NCBI GenBank assembly: GCA_028532985.1 | Contig: JANCIK010000004.1 | Span: 2,542,001 to 2,606,000, forward strand | Direction of reading: 5' to 3' | DNA: 64,000 nt | Source: Stropharia rugosoannulata | Lineage: Eukaryota; Basidiomycota; Agaricomycetes; Agaricales; Strophariaceae | Position numbers and translations under genes: made by a program | Part shown: one piece after another, positions 1 through 11,218 of the stretch | How positions within the stretch are numbered: the stretch's first letter is position 1 | How the letters are laid out: each line of letters starts with the position of its first letter | Notes under the pieces: model-generated | The model's input: the letters and a program-made list of their open reading frames with translations, nothing else | Database searches by the model: none | What the model was told of the DNA's origin: nothing

Positions 1-10
1 TGTTAGGTTT

Positions 11-1057
11 TCAAGTGCTCTCCTTTATAATAAAAAAGCAGCATAAGCCTTCTGCAATGCATATGTGCTCATATACTTGCCAAAATGTGTGGAGATCAAG
101 TCCGGGGTTGAGGCTGATTACTGCTGGAACAAAACTTGTAACGTGTACTCCTCCAATGTCATAGGCACCTTCCTGTTCGCTTAGGCAGTTTATAATATCT
201 TTTTCGAGTTCTGTCAACTGTAAACCATCCCGAGGTTGAGAGGTAGCAGAGTCAGGCGAGTCGGCCCAATCATTACCGTCATTACCATTGATGCTTCCCG
301 AATTAGATACAAGAAGTTGTTGAGAAAAATCTTGACTCAGTGCACTTGTATCGACAGCATGTTCCTGTAGCAGGTGTCGCGGCTGCTCATCGTTCACCAG
401 AATCGATAGATGGTACAAGATAGACGACTCACAGGAGCTCCCCTTTCCAATATTAACGAATCACATATTACATGTAAAATGTGATAATAGATTTCGTAGG
501 CCGGGTCTGACACTGGAACTATTCGCTGGATTGATATGGTTCGGCCCTTGTCAAAGGCCTTTAACCTTCCAACCACCCGTGCGTATTTGAAGTTGCTCAA
601 ACGATCGCTAAGATGTATGGTACGTGAGCTTGGCTCAGACTGGGGATCTACCAGGACCTACTTACCTGAATTCTTCACTTCTGCTGTTCCAGTCATCCGC
701 TTTCATTGATCCAGTCCCATCATCCAGATCGTACGTTACGCAGCCGAAATCTGACTTGCTGTGACGTCGTATATTTGCTACGAGTATGAACTGATAATGT
801 CCATAAATTTAATGATGCAGATAGCAATGAATTGAGCACATACCTGTTTGAGCGGAAATTCATCGATTTTGAATTCGTCCTTTCCAGTATAGATGGTGTT
901 GAGAAGTTGTGTGATTGTAACTCTACGAACACTGTCATTCTTAGGCGCCTCATGGTGTGAATCAAGTTAGATAACAGGAAACAAAGAGGCGTACATCATT
1001 ATACTTTAGGCCTTCCCCATAACTAGAGAAAGAGAATGATTGACTGAGCGGAGGCAT
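11..1057 (-). CDS. RPA32-like protein, divergent replication protein A subunit 2 paralogue
   Basis: Probable single-stranded-DNA-binding subunit of a replication protein A complex. Five exons join in frame: 1057-995, 948-844, 790-666, 607-433 and 382-11, giving 279 aa. The order is that of RPA32: a short Ser-rich N-terminus, an OB fold with TITQLL near the start, then YDLDDGTG, ARVVGRLKAF and a conserved YYHILHVICDSL helix, a low-complexity linker, and a C-terminal winged helix (from about LTELEKDIINCL). The winged helix is poorly conserved compared with the second RPA32 gene at 30242-31345. The Gly-rich N-terminus usual in RPA32 is absent, and the first exon (21 codons) is the least certain part. 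It could be a meiotic or repair-specific paralogue, but that is inference. Confidence 0.8.
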
Positions 1058-1546
1058 GAGTATGTTACCGGTAGATGATATGCAGTTGATAAAACGAAGA
1101 GAGATACTTCAAGAACGAGGCGACTGATGGGCTAACTGAAGATGGACATGTCGGTTGTAAGGTTTTGACAAGACATAATGATGGTGACTCAGTTGCTGGT
1201 CACCGGTTTGAACGACGACTCGCGAAGACATCTTGTAGGTCTTTACGCATCTTTCGGTGAAGACAAAAGCTTACAGAGGGACATATACATAAATGTGGTT
1301 GTAAACAAGCAAATAATATGGAATGAAAGAAACCCACCACCAACTTTGCACCAACCCGCCACTTTATGGAACAACTTGGCATCGGCACGTGAAGTTTGAA
1401 CGCATGATTTTGAGCCTGTACACACCAACTCATTGCTCAAGACTCAAGACTATATCCTTCGGGTTTCTTTCGGGCCCAGTAAGTGGTGCATCTGTAGTTC
1501 TTTCCGAGAGTGAAGTAATATTTAACATAAGTTTCACTCTCAGGCT
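1058..1546. other. Intergenic region between divergent genes
   Basis: This 489-base gap separates the starts of the RPA32-like gene and NCE101 and probably carries both promoters. It contains one CACGTG E-box palindrome at 1386-1391. The open frames here have no recognisable domain and I do not call them genes. Confidence 0.5.
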
Positions 1547-1802
1547 ATGTCATATTTACTATCTCGGTTGGTTCTCAAAAAATAGGGAAACGGAGCGTTG
1601 TGTCACTGACCTATCCGTTAGAGGCGCAGATCCTTTTCTTGGTATCTTTACAGGTTTATTGGCTTATTATCTTCACGAAACGCATCCCAGAACTGCGCGA
1701 CCACAAGAAGAGAGATTAGTTGAATTGTTAAAGTGGAAATACCAAGACTATCAAGCAAAACGTCAAGAGGCACAGGCAACATTGGAGAGCCCGGCTTCAT
1801 GA
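1547..1802 (+). CDS. NCE101: NCE101 family small membrane protein
   Basis: A 66-residue protein from two exons: 1547-1566 and 1622-1802, with a 55-base intron. The 20-nt first exon encodes MSYLLSR and joins in frame to ADPFLGIFTGLLAYYLHE. This gives the family pattern: a short N-terminus, one hydrophobic helix at about residues 9-24, then a charged tail containing RPQEERLVELLKWKY. The yeast member is associated with non-classical export of leaderless proteins, but its mechanism is unclear. A longer open frame runs upstream of 1547, but the translated sequence there has no family similarity, so the ATG at 1547 is preferred. Confidence 0.82.
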
Positions 1803-1987
1803 CATCGCATTAGGAATCAGATGCTACATTTTGTCTAAAAAGTGCATATCGATTTCCGTCTTCATTCTTGAACCAACTTTTCGTGCAGTTTTTTTCCTAG
1901 TGTGTTTCCATAAATTCTTGACATGACAACTCTGTAGCGGCAGGAATGATGAATCAACGGATTGGATCTGTTTTTTGCTGTTTTTCT

Positions 1988-2521
1988 TTATATCTCGGCC
2001 TTCAACAGATCATACACTAATGACATGACACCTTCGAAAACGCTACGCTCTTTGTCCGTAGGGTCTGGACTTTCAGGTTTTGCTAAAGCCAGGCCCACCA
2101 CCACACTGCGTCTAAAGCCTTCTAGTCCCTGCTTAGACTCTTCAGTCCAAATGATGGTGGATATTTGTGAGGCATAGAGGGAATGCAGAACCTGCAAGTG
2201 CGAGGAAGGAGCACTCCCCAGCAGGGGCGTCAATTGGATAGCAGGGGATGGTTCGGGCAGAGTAGCAGATGCATCAGTTCCTGGTGGTAGGAGGGACGCG
2301 GTAGCAGGCAATGTTGCTTGTATCTATCCGACACCCAGAGGATCATCCCTAGAATGAGTACATAGATGAAAACGCGTTCATGTCAGTCACCGCACCAAAT
2401 TGCCCACTTTCCCCAGTTGTGTGACGAGGACGAGAACCCGATCTGCAAAAGATTGTATGAACACCTGCGTATATTTTCCCTCTAGTTCCTGGGACGTCTG
2501 ACGGGGAGTGTAATCCGCCAT
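1988..2521 (-). CDS. Proteasome assembly chaperone 3 (PAC3/PSMG3-like)
   Basis: Likely cytosolic chaperone that helps assemble the 20S proteasome alpha ring. Two exons, 2521-2396 and 2323-1988, give 153 aa; the intron (2324-2395) is in phase 0. The first exon reads MADYTPRQTSQELEGKY and continues into FIQSFADRVLVLVTQLGKVG, the beta-strand core with the VTQ.GK.G signature of PSMG3. The second exon holds a linker and the C-terminal SLYASQISTIIW and VVVGLAL segments. Length is close to the family norm of 120-150 residues. The gene is divergent from MED16, with 233 bases between the two start codons. Confidence 0.75.
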
Positions 2522-2754
2522 CGCGTATATTGTATATGAGTACGCGTTTTGTCGATATGTACCACTGGCAGGTTAATTTGATGGAGTCAGTGCCAGTGAT
2601 TTCTTGTTGCATGCGTGGGAATCTGGACATGTAAATGTAATGACCAACGGCCGTGAGCTTGAACTCCTGTCCTAGTACTTGTGTCCTTGCTACATCAGTT
2701 CTTGATTCAACCGGTCATGCATAATCCGCTTTGATCCCTAACACGAACTCGACT

Positions 2755-5700
2755 ATGGATACGTTACAGGACACCACAATGGGTCCACCATCTCCGTCCA
2801 AGGGAAAGAGCTCGGATGCTAATAATAAAACCTGGCGGGCTGGTTGGTGGGACTTCTACCCTCTCCTCGAACGTCCTAAACGGTACGTGCCGTTTATGAA
2901 GATTGTCGCGTCCGATACTCATCTTATAACCAGACCCTTGCATTGGACTCAATCATCGATAATCTTCACTGCACACCCTGCCCAAGCGCTAATTACAGGC
3001 CACCATTTTTCGTCCTCTAAGCAATTCGTCCTTCCTTCACCAGCGCCTATCTTCACGTCACCCACACAATACGAACCACCATCCTTGGTATCTTCATCGC
3101 CATCGGATCAATGGTTGTTCGCATATTTCCCTGGGCGAGACGGCGATGGAGTTGGGTGTCTTTGGAAACGTGGTAACCAGATCGACAATTGGCTTGTCAA
3201 TGAATATTGGAGCTATCCGAAGTATCGAGGCGCAATGGCTGTAACTTGGCTTGGTGGGAATAGAGAAGTGAGTTGTTTTATTCAGCTTACAATATATACT
3301 ACTTATTCATATTATGTAGTGGGCATTCGACGTGCAGGGAAATCCTACGCGCCTCCCCATGAGAGGGCCACGCATTCCAATCTCTGACCCTACGCTTATC
3401 ATCGTGACAGAGGACAATTCAGTTCATTTAACATATATGCGTCACTACCAATCTGGAATTAAATGTATCAAGCGGCATCTGTGCAATGTTGGAGGAGTTT
3501 CAACGGAGCAGACCCTTCCCATTGATCTTGGGGACGACACTTATACACGTCGATGTTTGGATGCTGCAATTGGACTAGGATACGGTGGTAATTATGTCAC
3601 ACTTTTAGCAGGTTTCTTGTAACACACTGACAAATGTCGACAGACTCAACGATATACGTAGCGACACATACAACTCGCGTTCCCCCTCCTATGCGACAAG
3701 TACACATGATCCCTCAGTATACCGCTATGGATTTGTCTGTTCCGGTAGGCACAATCACGCCCGATCAAACAGTTATGGAATGGGAAGCGTGGGGGGATGA
3801 GCATACGATCGAAATTTTTGAAGTGAACGTTCGTTTCGACGGGACAAATTTAGGTATGGGGCAACATCAAGTGAATATGCTTCGAATCTGACACGTTTAT
3901 GCCAGTCCTTTTTTCTTCGTTAATTAATACTCAGGAATGTCGTCTTCCTATTGTAGACATGGCATTTTCCTTCTCTTTGCCTCCACCTTCGTCTTCTGCC
4001 GATACCACTTCAACCCCGAAACGTACTTCAGGAGAGAAAGGAAAGGTTATGCTTGTTACATCTGCCATCAACTTTGGTGATTGTGAGCACCTTTTCGTCT
4101 CGTTGTATATACCTCCTTGTAACAATGTGTCAGACAGTGAGCCCCCAACATCGACTTTGACTTCATATTCCATCACCCCTCGACCTACTGCTAATGGTAC
4201 ACGTAATTTATGGGTAAGTGACCTTTTAATTCGATATACCACAGTTCATATCTTAATATATGTTGCCTGTTTAGTCAGTTCAGAGGGAACCGACTTGGAA
4301 GACTGAAAGCGGAATTGTGTCATATATCCAACCATTTCTCGATGTATCAAAGCCCAATGTTATGCTTATGTATACATGCATACTTAATAGCTCAGGCTCA
4401 GGGTCATTGCCGACCGAGGAGAGAGAGGCCACAATTGGTACTATTAAAGTCCTAGCGCTGTCAGTATCATCATTCCCTGAAAGGGTTATGCTGAATCACT
4501 CCTCTAGTCCGGACTGCAGCGAAGACAATGATTGGGATTCGTCACTAATTAAATACTCTGTGGATCATTTGGGCAGAGATGGTGCGTTTACGCCTAAATA
4601 ATATACTCCTCGCATCCTAACACTTTTGTGCAGTCCCTTTGTTCTCATTATCATCGCCGAATAAGGCGTTGCTCTGCTCGATTCCCTTCTCGCTCACGAA
4701 GCCTCGCATTACCATACACCCTCTTCCCCACCGTAAACCATTACCTTCATCAAGTAAGATTATGCTCTCTTGCCTAAGCAAGTGATTTTATTTCTGACGT
4801 TGCATTCCAGTTTCAATAATACCACATAAACTTGCGGCTGCAATTCTTGGAAGAGTCACAACTTCAGATATTATGCACCCTCTGTGTTCACCTTCTGCAC
4901 CACTCAGTGAAGTAACTGACGTGATATACCACACACTCGATATTCTAGACAAGCATTTCAAATCTGAAATGCCAAAGCCAATGATTTGGGAAGTCCTCGG
5001 CATTGCATCCGACATTTACAGGTATGTGACTTTGGCTCTCCGCGACGTGCCTACTAAATCATGCTGGTGATGGAAGTGGTCGCTCTTTGCGCGTGAAGGA
5101 TGACAAGGAAGTAGAACTACTCAAGGACCTTCACTCAACAGCCCATGATATGTGCTCTATAGCTGCCTGTAATATGGCTTTCGAGGACTGTAAAGAAAAA
5201 GATGGTTATGATCTTGGTAAGCATATTACTGATGATATTTGATATAGTCTGATATAGGTATAGAATCTGCCTGGCAAATTATTTCAATATCTATCTGGGT
5301 CGTTAATTTCACAGAGAAAGTCATGAAGGCTTGTGTATTATCAAGCAATCTCCCGATTATGTCTGAACAGGATGTAGACATGCAGTGTGAGCGATAGTTT
5401 CTCTCTCATTTCTTACATTCAAAATCTCAGACACTATCAGTCATCGATTCAGACGCTATCAGCTTGCCAATACTGTTGCATGCTTGCCATCCATTTGCAC
5501 TACAAAACTTCATCGCGGCATTGAAACACGTTAAAAATCTCAGGACATTTTTAGGACATCTACCAGCTGGAGGCGAACACGCGAGAGCTGCTCAAGCTGT
5601 TCTTATCGACACTGTAGACTGTTCGGGTGTAAACTTCGCGGAACTAATAGCGTTGTTGGAAACCAGCCTAGATTCGACTCAGAAATACGAAGGTTGGCGA

Positions 5701-6151
5701 TAATCTTGATAAATCAGCCAGCACCACGAAACTAATTCCGTTTTGCGTTATTTTTCAAGCGATTGAATGTAGAAGATCACTTGCAGCATGTCGCCCGACC
5801 CCTATTATGCAACCTCAACTACTACGACTGCTGCTCAACATCTCTCAGTCAGAGACGATTCTCAACAAATCTACGTTGTTTATAAAACCGTCTGACCTTG
5901 TAGATGGAATCACACGCATATCCTTTTCCAATCAGAGGAAAACCGAGGAGCGGGATGTTGTCACAAAGAGTTCACTTGACCAACAGTATTGCCAAGGAAT
6001 ATGTTCTCGCTGCGGCGGAAAAACATCAGTTGTCCCCTCAAATCTACCTTCACTGCGAAATAAAACAAATGCAAAATGGATTGCTTGGGAGCATACATGG
6101 CAGCTTCGTTGTATATGTGGGGGCTCCTGGCTTTCTGTGGCTACGAACTAA
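2755..6151 (+). CDS. MED16: Mediator complex subunit 16 (MED16/Sin4-like)
   Basis: Probable tail-module subunit of the Mediator coactivator, linking activators to RNA polymerase II in the nucleus. It is a multi-exon gene. Joins I followed include GGNRE to WAFDVQGN across the intron starting near 3268, and the join near 3611/3645 into DSTIYVATHTTR. The N-terminal part has beta-propeller-like repeats (for example DPTLIIVTEDNSVHLTYMR). The middle is helical. The C-terminus carries a small zinc-type motif, CSRCGG followed by W..W...W and CICGGSW, which is typical of MED16. The first ATG in frame, at 2755, was chosen. Some internal exon borders (4600-5460) were not resolved. The call rests on overall architecture and the C-terminal motif. 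Confidence 0.72.
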
Positions 6152-6241
6152 TCTATTTCCTTTGTATTTTTTTTTGTCTTTGCTTTCAGATGTATTGCGT
6201 ATTTCTGTAGTTGCTTTCGCTGTCGTGTCAACCATCCTCAT

Positions 6242-8038
6242 TCACATCTTGCTCCCCATATCTAATTCACTCCCGAGATAGAAATCGATCGCATTTTTAA
6301 CCTCGTCTAGCCACTTTGAAATGAGGCTTTCCTCGAACACATTGTTGTCCCAATACACAATGAGTCGCAATTGCTGCGCGGAAGTTGAAGCACCAAGATA
6401 AAGTTCAGCAGGGCGGCAATGCAGCATGGTTGAATTTGATTGCAGTTGAACAGCAGGTTTTTCACTCCGGTTATGCAATGGATACTCTCTCGAGAGGAGC
6501 AGATCAACCTAATTTGCAATGAAAAGATGTCAGATGTTGTGAGTAGTATGTCAGGTATGATATACATACATTGCCCATGCTTGAGCCTCCATTACAAAGC
6601 ACTATGCCCTTTGACGCTTGTTCCACTGCCGTCATCAACGTGCTGTCCGACCCTGCAGGTGGGCCTTTGTCTGTTCTCCACTGGACAGCGACGTCTTTTG
6701 CTCGTTGAACCCTACCGGGAAGAGATATTGCTCCCATCTCTAGCAGCAAGGGGTTCTTTACGAAATTCTCAGCTTGTTTTCGTATTGACCTTGAACGCAG
6801 CCAAAACCTCTTTCTGGACAAAAGGATATCAAATGATGGAAGTCCTGCACCTGGTTGTAAGGACGATGCCCTACCCAGAGGCATAACTGGTAAAGCATAG
6901 AAGAAGAAACCTATTGAAAGGCAGACGTGGTCTAGCCCACCCGCAGCGATCCATGCTTTATCTTGGAACGGTCGTATATTCATTGGTCCAGCGGAGAACA
7001 TGGGTTCCCTTTTCCTCCAAGCCCATTCTTCTTCAGATATTTCTCCACGAAGATAAAGTTTCAGTAATAACCTTGTCACTGCAATCTGGCCGATGATTGG
7101 GTAAACGTTGCCAAAGGTCAATCTGTGTTGACGGCAACTTGATATGACCGTTTGTGACTGTTGCAAAGACAAAGTAACAGCCTTTTTCCTCGAAAGAGCA
7201 GGAGTGTACGGTGTCTGTTGAGATATCTTTCGGGGAAGCGAATGACCTGCTTGTCTCTAGAAGGACCAAGTGAGTAATCACTTTCAGCAGAACCCTGGCA
7301 GGAGGGACGTACAGTTGGAAGCGGTGGTCTTCTCGTCAATATAATCCTAGCGGTAGCCCATCTCCATCTTTGCTTTGCCATACTGAATTTCCGGTAAGGG
7401 TAAAGATGATCGGTGGACTCGGATAATGTCAATCGTTGGTGTATATCCCACTGTTTCTCGACGGCTTTGTCAGAAGCAATTTTATTCAAGAACGTTTTCA
7501 GAATTGTATTATTTGACATTCCATCTGTTATGACATGGGCAACATGAATCGCAACGTGGAAGGTGTTTTCTGCGTCTGTCCTTCTCAAAACAAGAAGACG
7601 AGCTAGAAGGTGATTTGACAGGCGTCGTTCTTTGAGAATGGTATTCTCCACGATTTTTTCAACTTGACCAAGCGATTCAACGTCCTGAATGACTACTTCC
7701 TCTGCCTCACTTTTGGATAATCTTTCATTTGCAACCACGAAGAAGATGGACTTTTTGTCGCGTTCTTCGATTCGCGCTCCCAGCAGTGGAAATTGCTGCT
7801 TGATTTCTGCCCATATCCTGGAGATGTTTGAGAAGCCCATAACATATTCTGAGTCTAGCCGAGATCCATCAATAGTAAATTCTGCATGTTGAAGCGTATC
7901 TGCTGTGCCCGCAAAATTGCTGTCCCAGTAAAACACCTGTTCCAATAGTCCCAGAGGCCGTTCATATACCTCTTTCGCATCTGTCTGGTTGGGCGACTGG
8001 ATGACCCAAGAAGAATGAAGAGTATGATGGGCTGACAT
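6242..8038 (-). CDS. CoA-dependent acyltransferase, condensation-domain superfamily (HxxxDG)
   Basis: Three exons, 8038-7313, 7256-6570 and 6508-6242, join in frame to 559 aa. The protein carries the catalytic HxxxDG motif at H168-D172-G173 (HVITDG), the signature of the chloramphenicol acetyltransferase-like fold shared by alcohol acetyltransferases, BAHD enzymes and peptide-synthetase condensation domains. The start, PLGLLEQVFYW, resembles the beginning of fungal alcohol O-acetyltransferase-like proteins. The C-terminal segment LYLGASTSAQQLRLIVYWDN ends the second subdomain. No carrier protein, adenylation domain or signal peptide is present, so a stand-alone transferase acting on a small alcohol or amine is the simplest reading. 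The substrate cannot be told from sequence. It converges on MED16, with 90 bases between stop codons. Confidence 0.78.
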
Positions 8039-9319
8039 GCCTGCAGCAGGTCTCTCTTGTTCAGCGGTACGTCGGCCAGCACAGAGTAGTGGTACAATAA
8101 TCGTATATCAAAAAACATTATTAGAACAATACGACACGGAATTTCAATTTCTGTATGTCAGATTATCGTCACGTCATGGATTGTTCACCTCATGATCAAA
8201 GAATCGAGTCGCGAGTTTATCAGAACATATCAACACCTCGGCACAGTCCATCTGCACGCTTTGAAAAAATATCCTTATTGTCATGAAATGGAGCGTTCTT
8301 GTTGTCAAAAAGTTCACCAGTTGGAACGTACTATGTAGTCCTGTTCTGAGTCAATAATACCGAGTGTCCACATCATGATCTGGTTCACATGGAGGCTATC
8401 ATAATGGATAAGCTGCACCCTGTGCATCTCAAGGTAGCTCGCTGCGCCATCCTAGTCCGTCAGCGCAATTGTTCATCAAACAATATACTCCATGTACTTG
8501 TTGTGTTTTTGAATTCATAAATCCGAGAATCCGAGCTAAATGGGCGTAATATTGTGTCACGGTTAAGGTCATGACTCCTTTGTTTGTTTCCTTGTCACCC
8601 TTTCCTTAGCATTCATTTACTGTTCTTACTCTCCCTTTCTGCCTCCTTTGTTACCTCCCCTTTGTCCCTCATACATACATCCTATGTAGATAAATATGTA
8701 GGTCATTGTGGTAGTTAGGCCTCTTGTCGAATCAACGCGCATTTTTCCCTCGAGTTCCTGTTCCTCGTCGTGTGAACGCTCGGCCCGTGTTCGAACTCAG
8801 CCTTGCCCGTAACGTATTGGCATAATATTAGCATAATACGCACTGGACGGCGACTCCAAGACGGCAGCGTCGTCGGAGGCTCGGAGCTGGCTCCGGCCTG
8901 TTCCGGCTCTGCTACAACAAAGTTGACAAAGGCAAAAAAAAACTAGAAAAATTCACACAAAAGCCCAATTGTTTTTTGTAGAAGGTCAAAAAGAAGTACA
9001 TAAGGAGTGTGTATAGTCAATATTGAGGCTGAGAAGACTGGCCAAACTATAAAGATATTGGGGAAATGGATGGTTTACGGTCTTTTTTTTAGAAATAGAT
9101 TTGGCTTTGTTTGTCCTCCCCACTTCCACCCTAAGGCTTCGCTTGCAAAAAACCAGTTTGTAATGCTCCCGGCTTTCGGACCGACTAAAGCCACGTGACT
9201 GTAACATGTGACAAATATAATTTCTGACTTTTTCGGTTGCTTTTGATAGAGTCGTGTTCTCTGTCAATTTCAACTACATCGTACTGCACCGTATTCGAGT
9301 CTCCTCAGACTTCATTGAC
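8039..9319. other. Intergenic region between divergent genes
   Basis: A gap of 1,281 bases upstream of both the acyltransferase and PUS4. It contains a pyrimidine-rich stretch near 8590-8700, a GC-rich segment near 8840-8920 with repeated CCGGCTC/GGAGC-type words, and an A-run near 8935. I see no gene, RNA or mobile element in it. Confidence 0.5.
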
Positions 9320-10494
9320 ATGCCTAAAGTAGCGCTATCAAAACTACCCGTCTCGGCCCTTTTTGGCGTCGTGAAGCCGTCTGGCCCGACGAGCATGTCC
9401 GTTGTAAATGATGTACAACTATTGGTTGCCCGCTCAAAGTTATTCGCTGAAGCAGATAAACTTGCGAAAATCAAAGATAAGAAAATCGACCGGCGACGAG
9501 GGAAGCATGGCCGCGAATCCGTGAAAATAGGTCAGGGTGGCACCTTGGATCCATTGGCGGATGGTGTATTAGGTATGCAATGTGTTTCTTTTGTTATTTA
9601 GGGCTCATCTTTATGCCAATGCAGTCATTGGCGTCGGAAAAGGCACGAAGAGGCTGAATGAATTTTTGAACTGCACCAAGGCAAGCGATTGCCTATATCC
9701 ATCAAATCTGTACCTTACGCCGGTTTTGTGTATTAAGGAATACGAAACGACTTGTTTACTTGGCTGTGAAACAGATTCATACGACAGCGAAGGTGTACGT
9801 GTCAGATTAGCCCCGTGGCAACATGTTACAAAAGTAAAGGTGGAAGAGGCTCTATTCCAATTCACAGGAGAAATAAAACAGGTTCCTCCCATGTAAGTTC
9901 TTTTTTAAGTCAGAGTCATTATATAATGCCAGGGAGCAGTAATGATTTATTGCCTCCAGCTTCTCCGCCTTAAAAATGGAGGGTAAACCTCTATACGAAT
10001 ACGCGAGGAAAGGTATTCCTCTCCCACGTCCAATTGATCCACGCACTGTCACCGTACATTCTCTGGAGATTGTGAAATGGCTCGGGCAAGATCACCAGTA
10101 TTCATGGCCAGACAAACAGATGACAACAGATGAGAAGGCGGCGCTGGAGGCTGCGCTAAAAGGTGTTCAGGAAGACACCACTATCCAAGACGAACCTGAG
10201 TCTACAGGAGATGGCAGACCAATTGCTTTTGTCCTCAAAATGAAAGTGTCCGGCGGGACATATGTACGGTCGCTTGTTCACGACCTTGCCCACTCAGTTG
10301 GCTCAGCTGGTCACGTTGTGACGCTGAAACGCTCTCGTCAAGGTCGATTTGTTATTCAGGCGGAGGAAGCTGAAGACAGAGAATGCATTCCTTGGGAAAC
10401 ACTTGAAAAGGCTCTCGTCGACGTGGGTGAGAGGGATGAAGAAGGATGGGCGGAGTGGGAGAGAGAAATAATGGAAAGGCTTGAAGTCGTTTAA
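9320..10494 (+). CDS. PUS4: tRNA pseudouridine-55 synthase (TruB/Pus4 family)
   Basis: Converts U55 in the T loop of tRNAs to pseudouridine. Exons 9320-9572, 9625-9680, 9738-9892 and 9960-10494 sum to 999 nt and give 332 aa. The catalytic motif GQGGTLDPLADGVL is present, with D77 as the likely nucleophile, followed by VIGVGKGTK, YETTCLLGCETDSYD and FSALKMEGKPLYEYAR, all TruB signatures. SGGTYVRSLVHDLA marks the end of the catalytic domain. Intron 2 (9681-9737) has a GC donor and is exactly 57 nt without a stop, so its retention would insert 19 residues between CTK and EYETT. Family conservation supports removing it. Yeast Pus4 acts on both cytosolic and mitochondrial tRNAs; a presequence is not obvious here. 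Confidence 0.93.
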
Positions 10495-11112
10495 ACGGGT
10501 AGTAGTTCTCTACGATGGCCTTTGGGTAGGGTACGCTCCACCCTATCTTTATTTATAAATTTGCAGACAACTCTTCACTGACTTGCTGATGATTTATTTA
10601 ATCTGCATGCACAGAAATAATCTTTTTTTGTAACAATTCATTGCCTCATACGGGCAACGGGACGTTGGATCTCACCAATAATGGTAAACGGAGATCCCAC
10701 CTGAATAGTGATAATGGAATAAGCAATTTCTCCGCCGAATGCCCATAATCAGTCCTCGCGAAATATTGCAGGTGCCATGAGCACGTTCTGCATTAAGGTA
10801 CCACTGTAAGCGTCGTTTAAAATTCTCTTATCTTACTAGTGAAGCATGTTCCTGACATTGACAGATTATTCATTCCTACATAGCGTCATGGCACCGAACT
10901 TTAGGACGGAAACTACAGGCGAAAGTCAAGAGCTTTTTTCACATGACTCCTTGGCAAAGCCCACCGGATATGTAATATCTAAGCTCTTCGTCCTCGTAAT
11001 AAGAGTAGGAAGGCTTGAGGAAGGCTACTCTGTTTACTCTTCCATCGGCGACGACAGCTCCAATGATCCGACATCGGCCCGGCGCTAGTCAGAATGGTCA
11101 ACGGATGTGGCA
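10495..11112. other. Intergenic region, PUS4 to aldolase
   Basis: No gene is supported in this stretch. It should hold the PUS4 3' end and the distal part of the aldolase promoter. The short open frames in it have no recognisable domain. Confidence 0.5.
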
Positions 11113-11160
11113 GCGGACCGCGACAGCCGGTCCGCCAGGTTGCTCCTCCAGGTTATATAA
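11113..11160 (+). promoter_or_regulatory. Inverted repeat and TATA box upstream of the aldolase gene
   Basis: GCGGACCG at 11113-11120 and its exact reverse complement CGGTCCGC at 11128-11135 flank a 7-base spacer. A TATATAA element follows at 11154-11160, about 60 bases before the start codon. Inverted CGG/CCG half-sites are the usual targets of fungal Zn2Cys6 regulators, so this may be an operator for regulated expression. That role is inference. Confidence 0.45.
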
Positions 11161-11218
11161 CAGTTTCCTCCGACTTTCCTTGCCTCTCCATCGTCCTTTG
11201 ACCCTTTTGACTATTACA

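Noticed and set aside
1178..1433. Overlapping small open frames on both strands
   Set aside because: They fall in the divergent promoter between the RPA32-like gene and NCE101 and show no domain.
2731..2754. Upstream extension of MED16
   Set aside because: It would begin at TTG; the first in-frame ATG is 2755.
8786..8802. GTTCGAACTC, resembling a tRNA B box
   Set aside because: No matching A box, acceptor stem or cloverleaf could be drawn around it.
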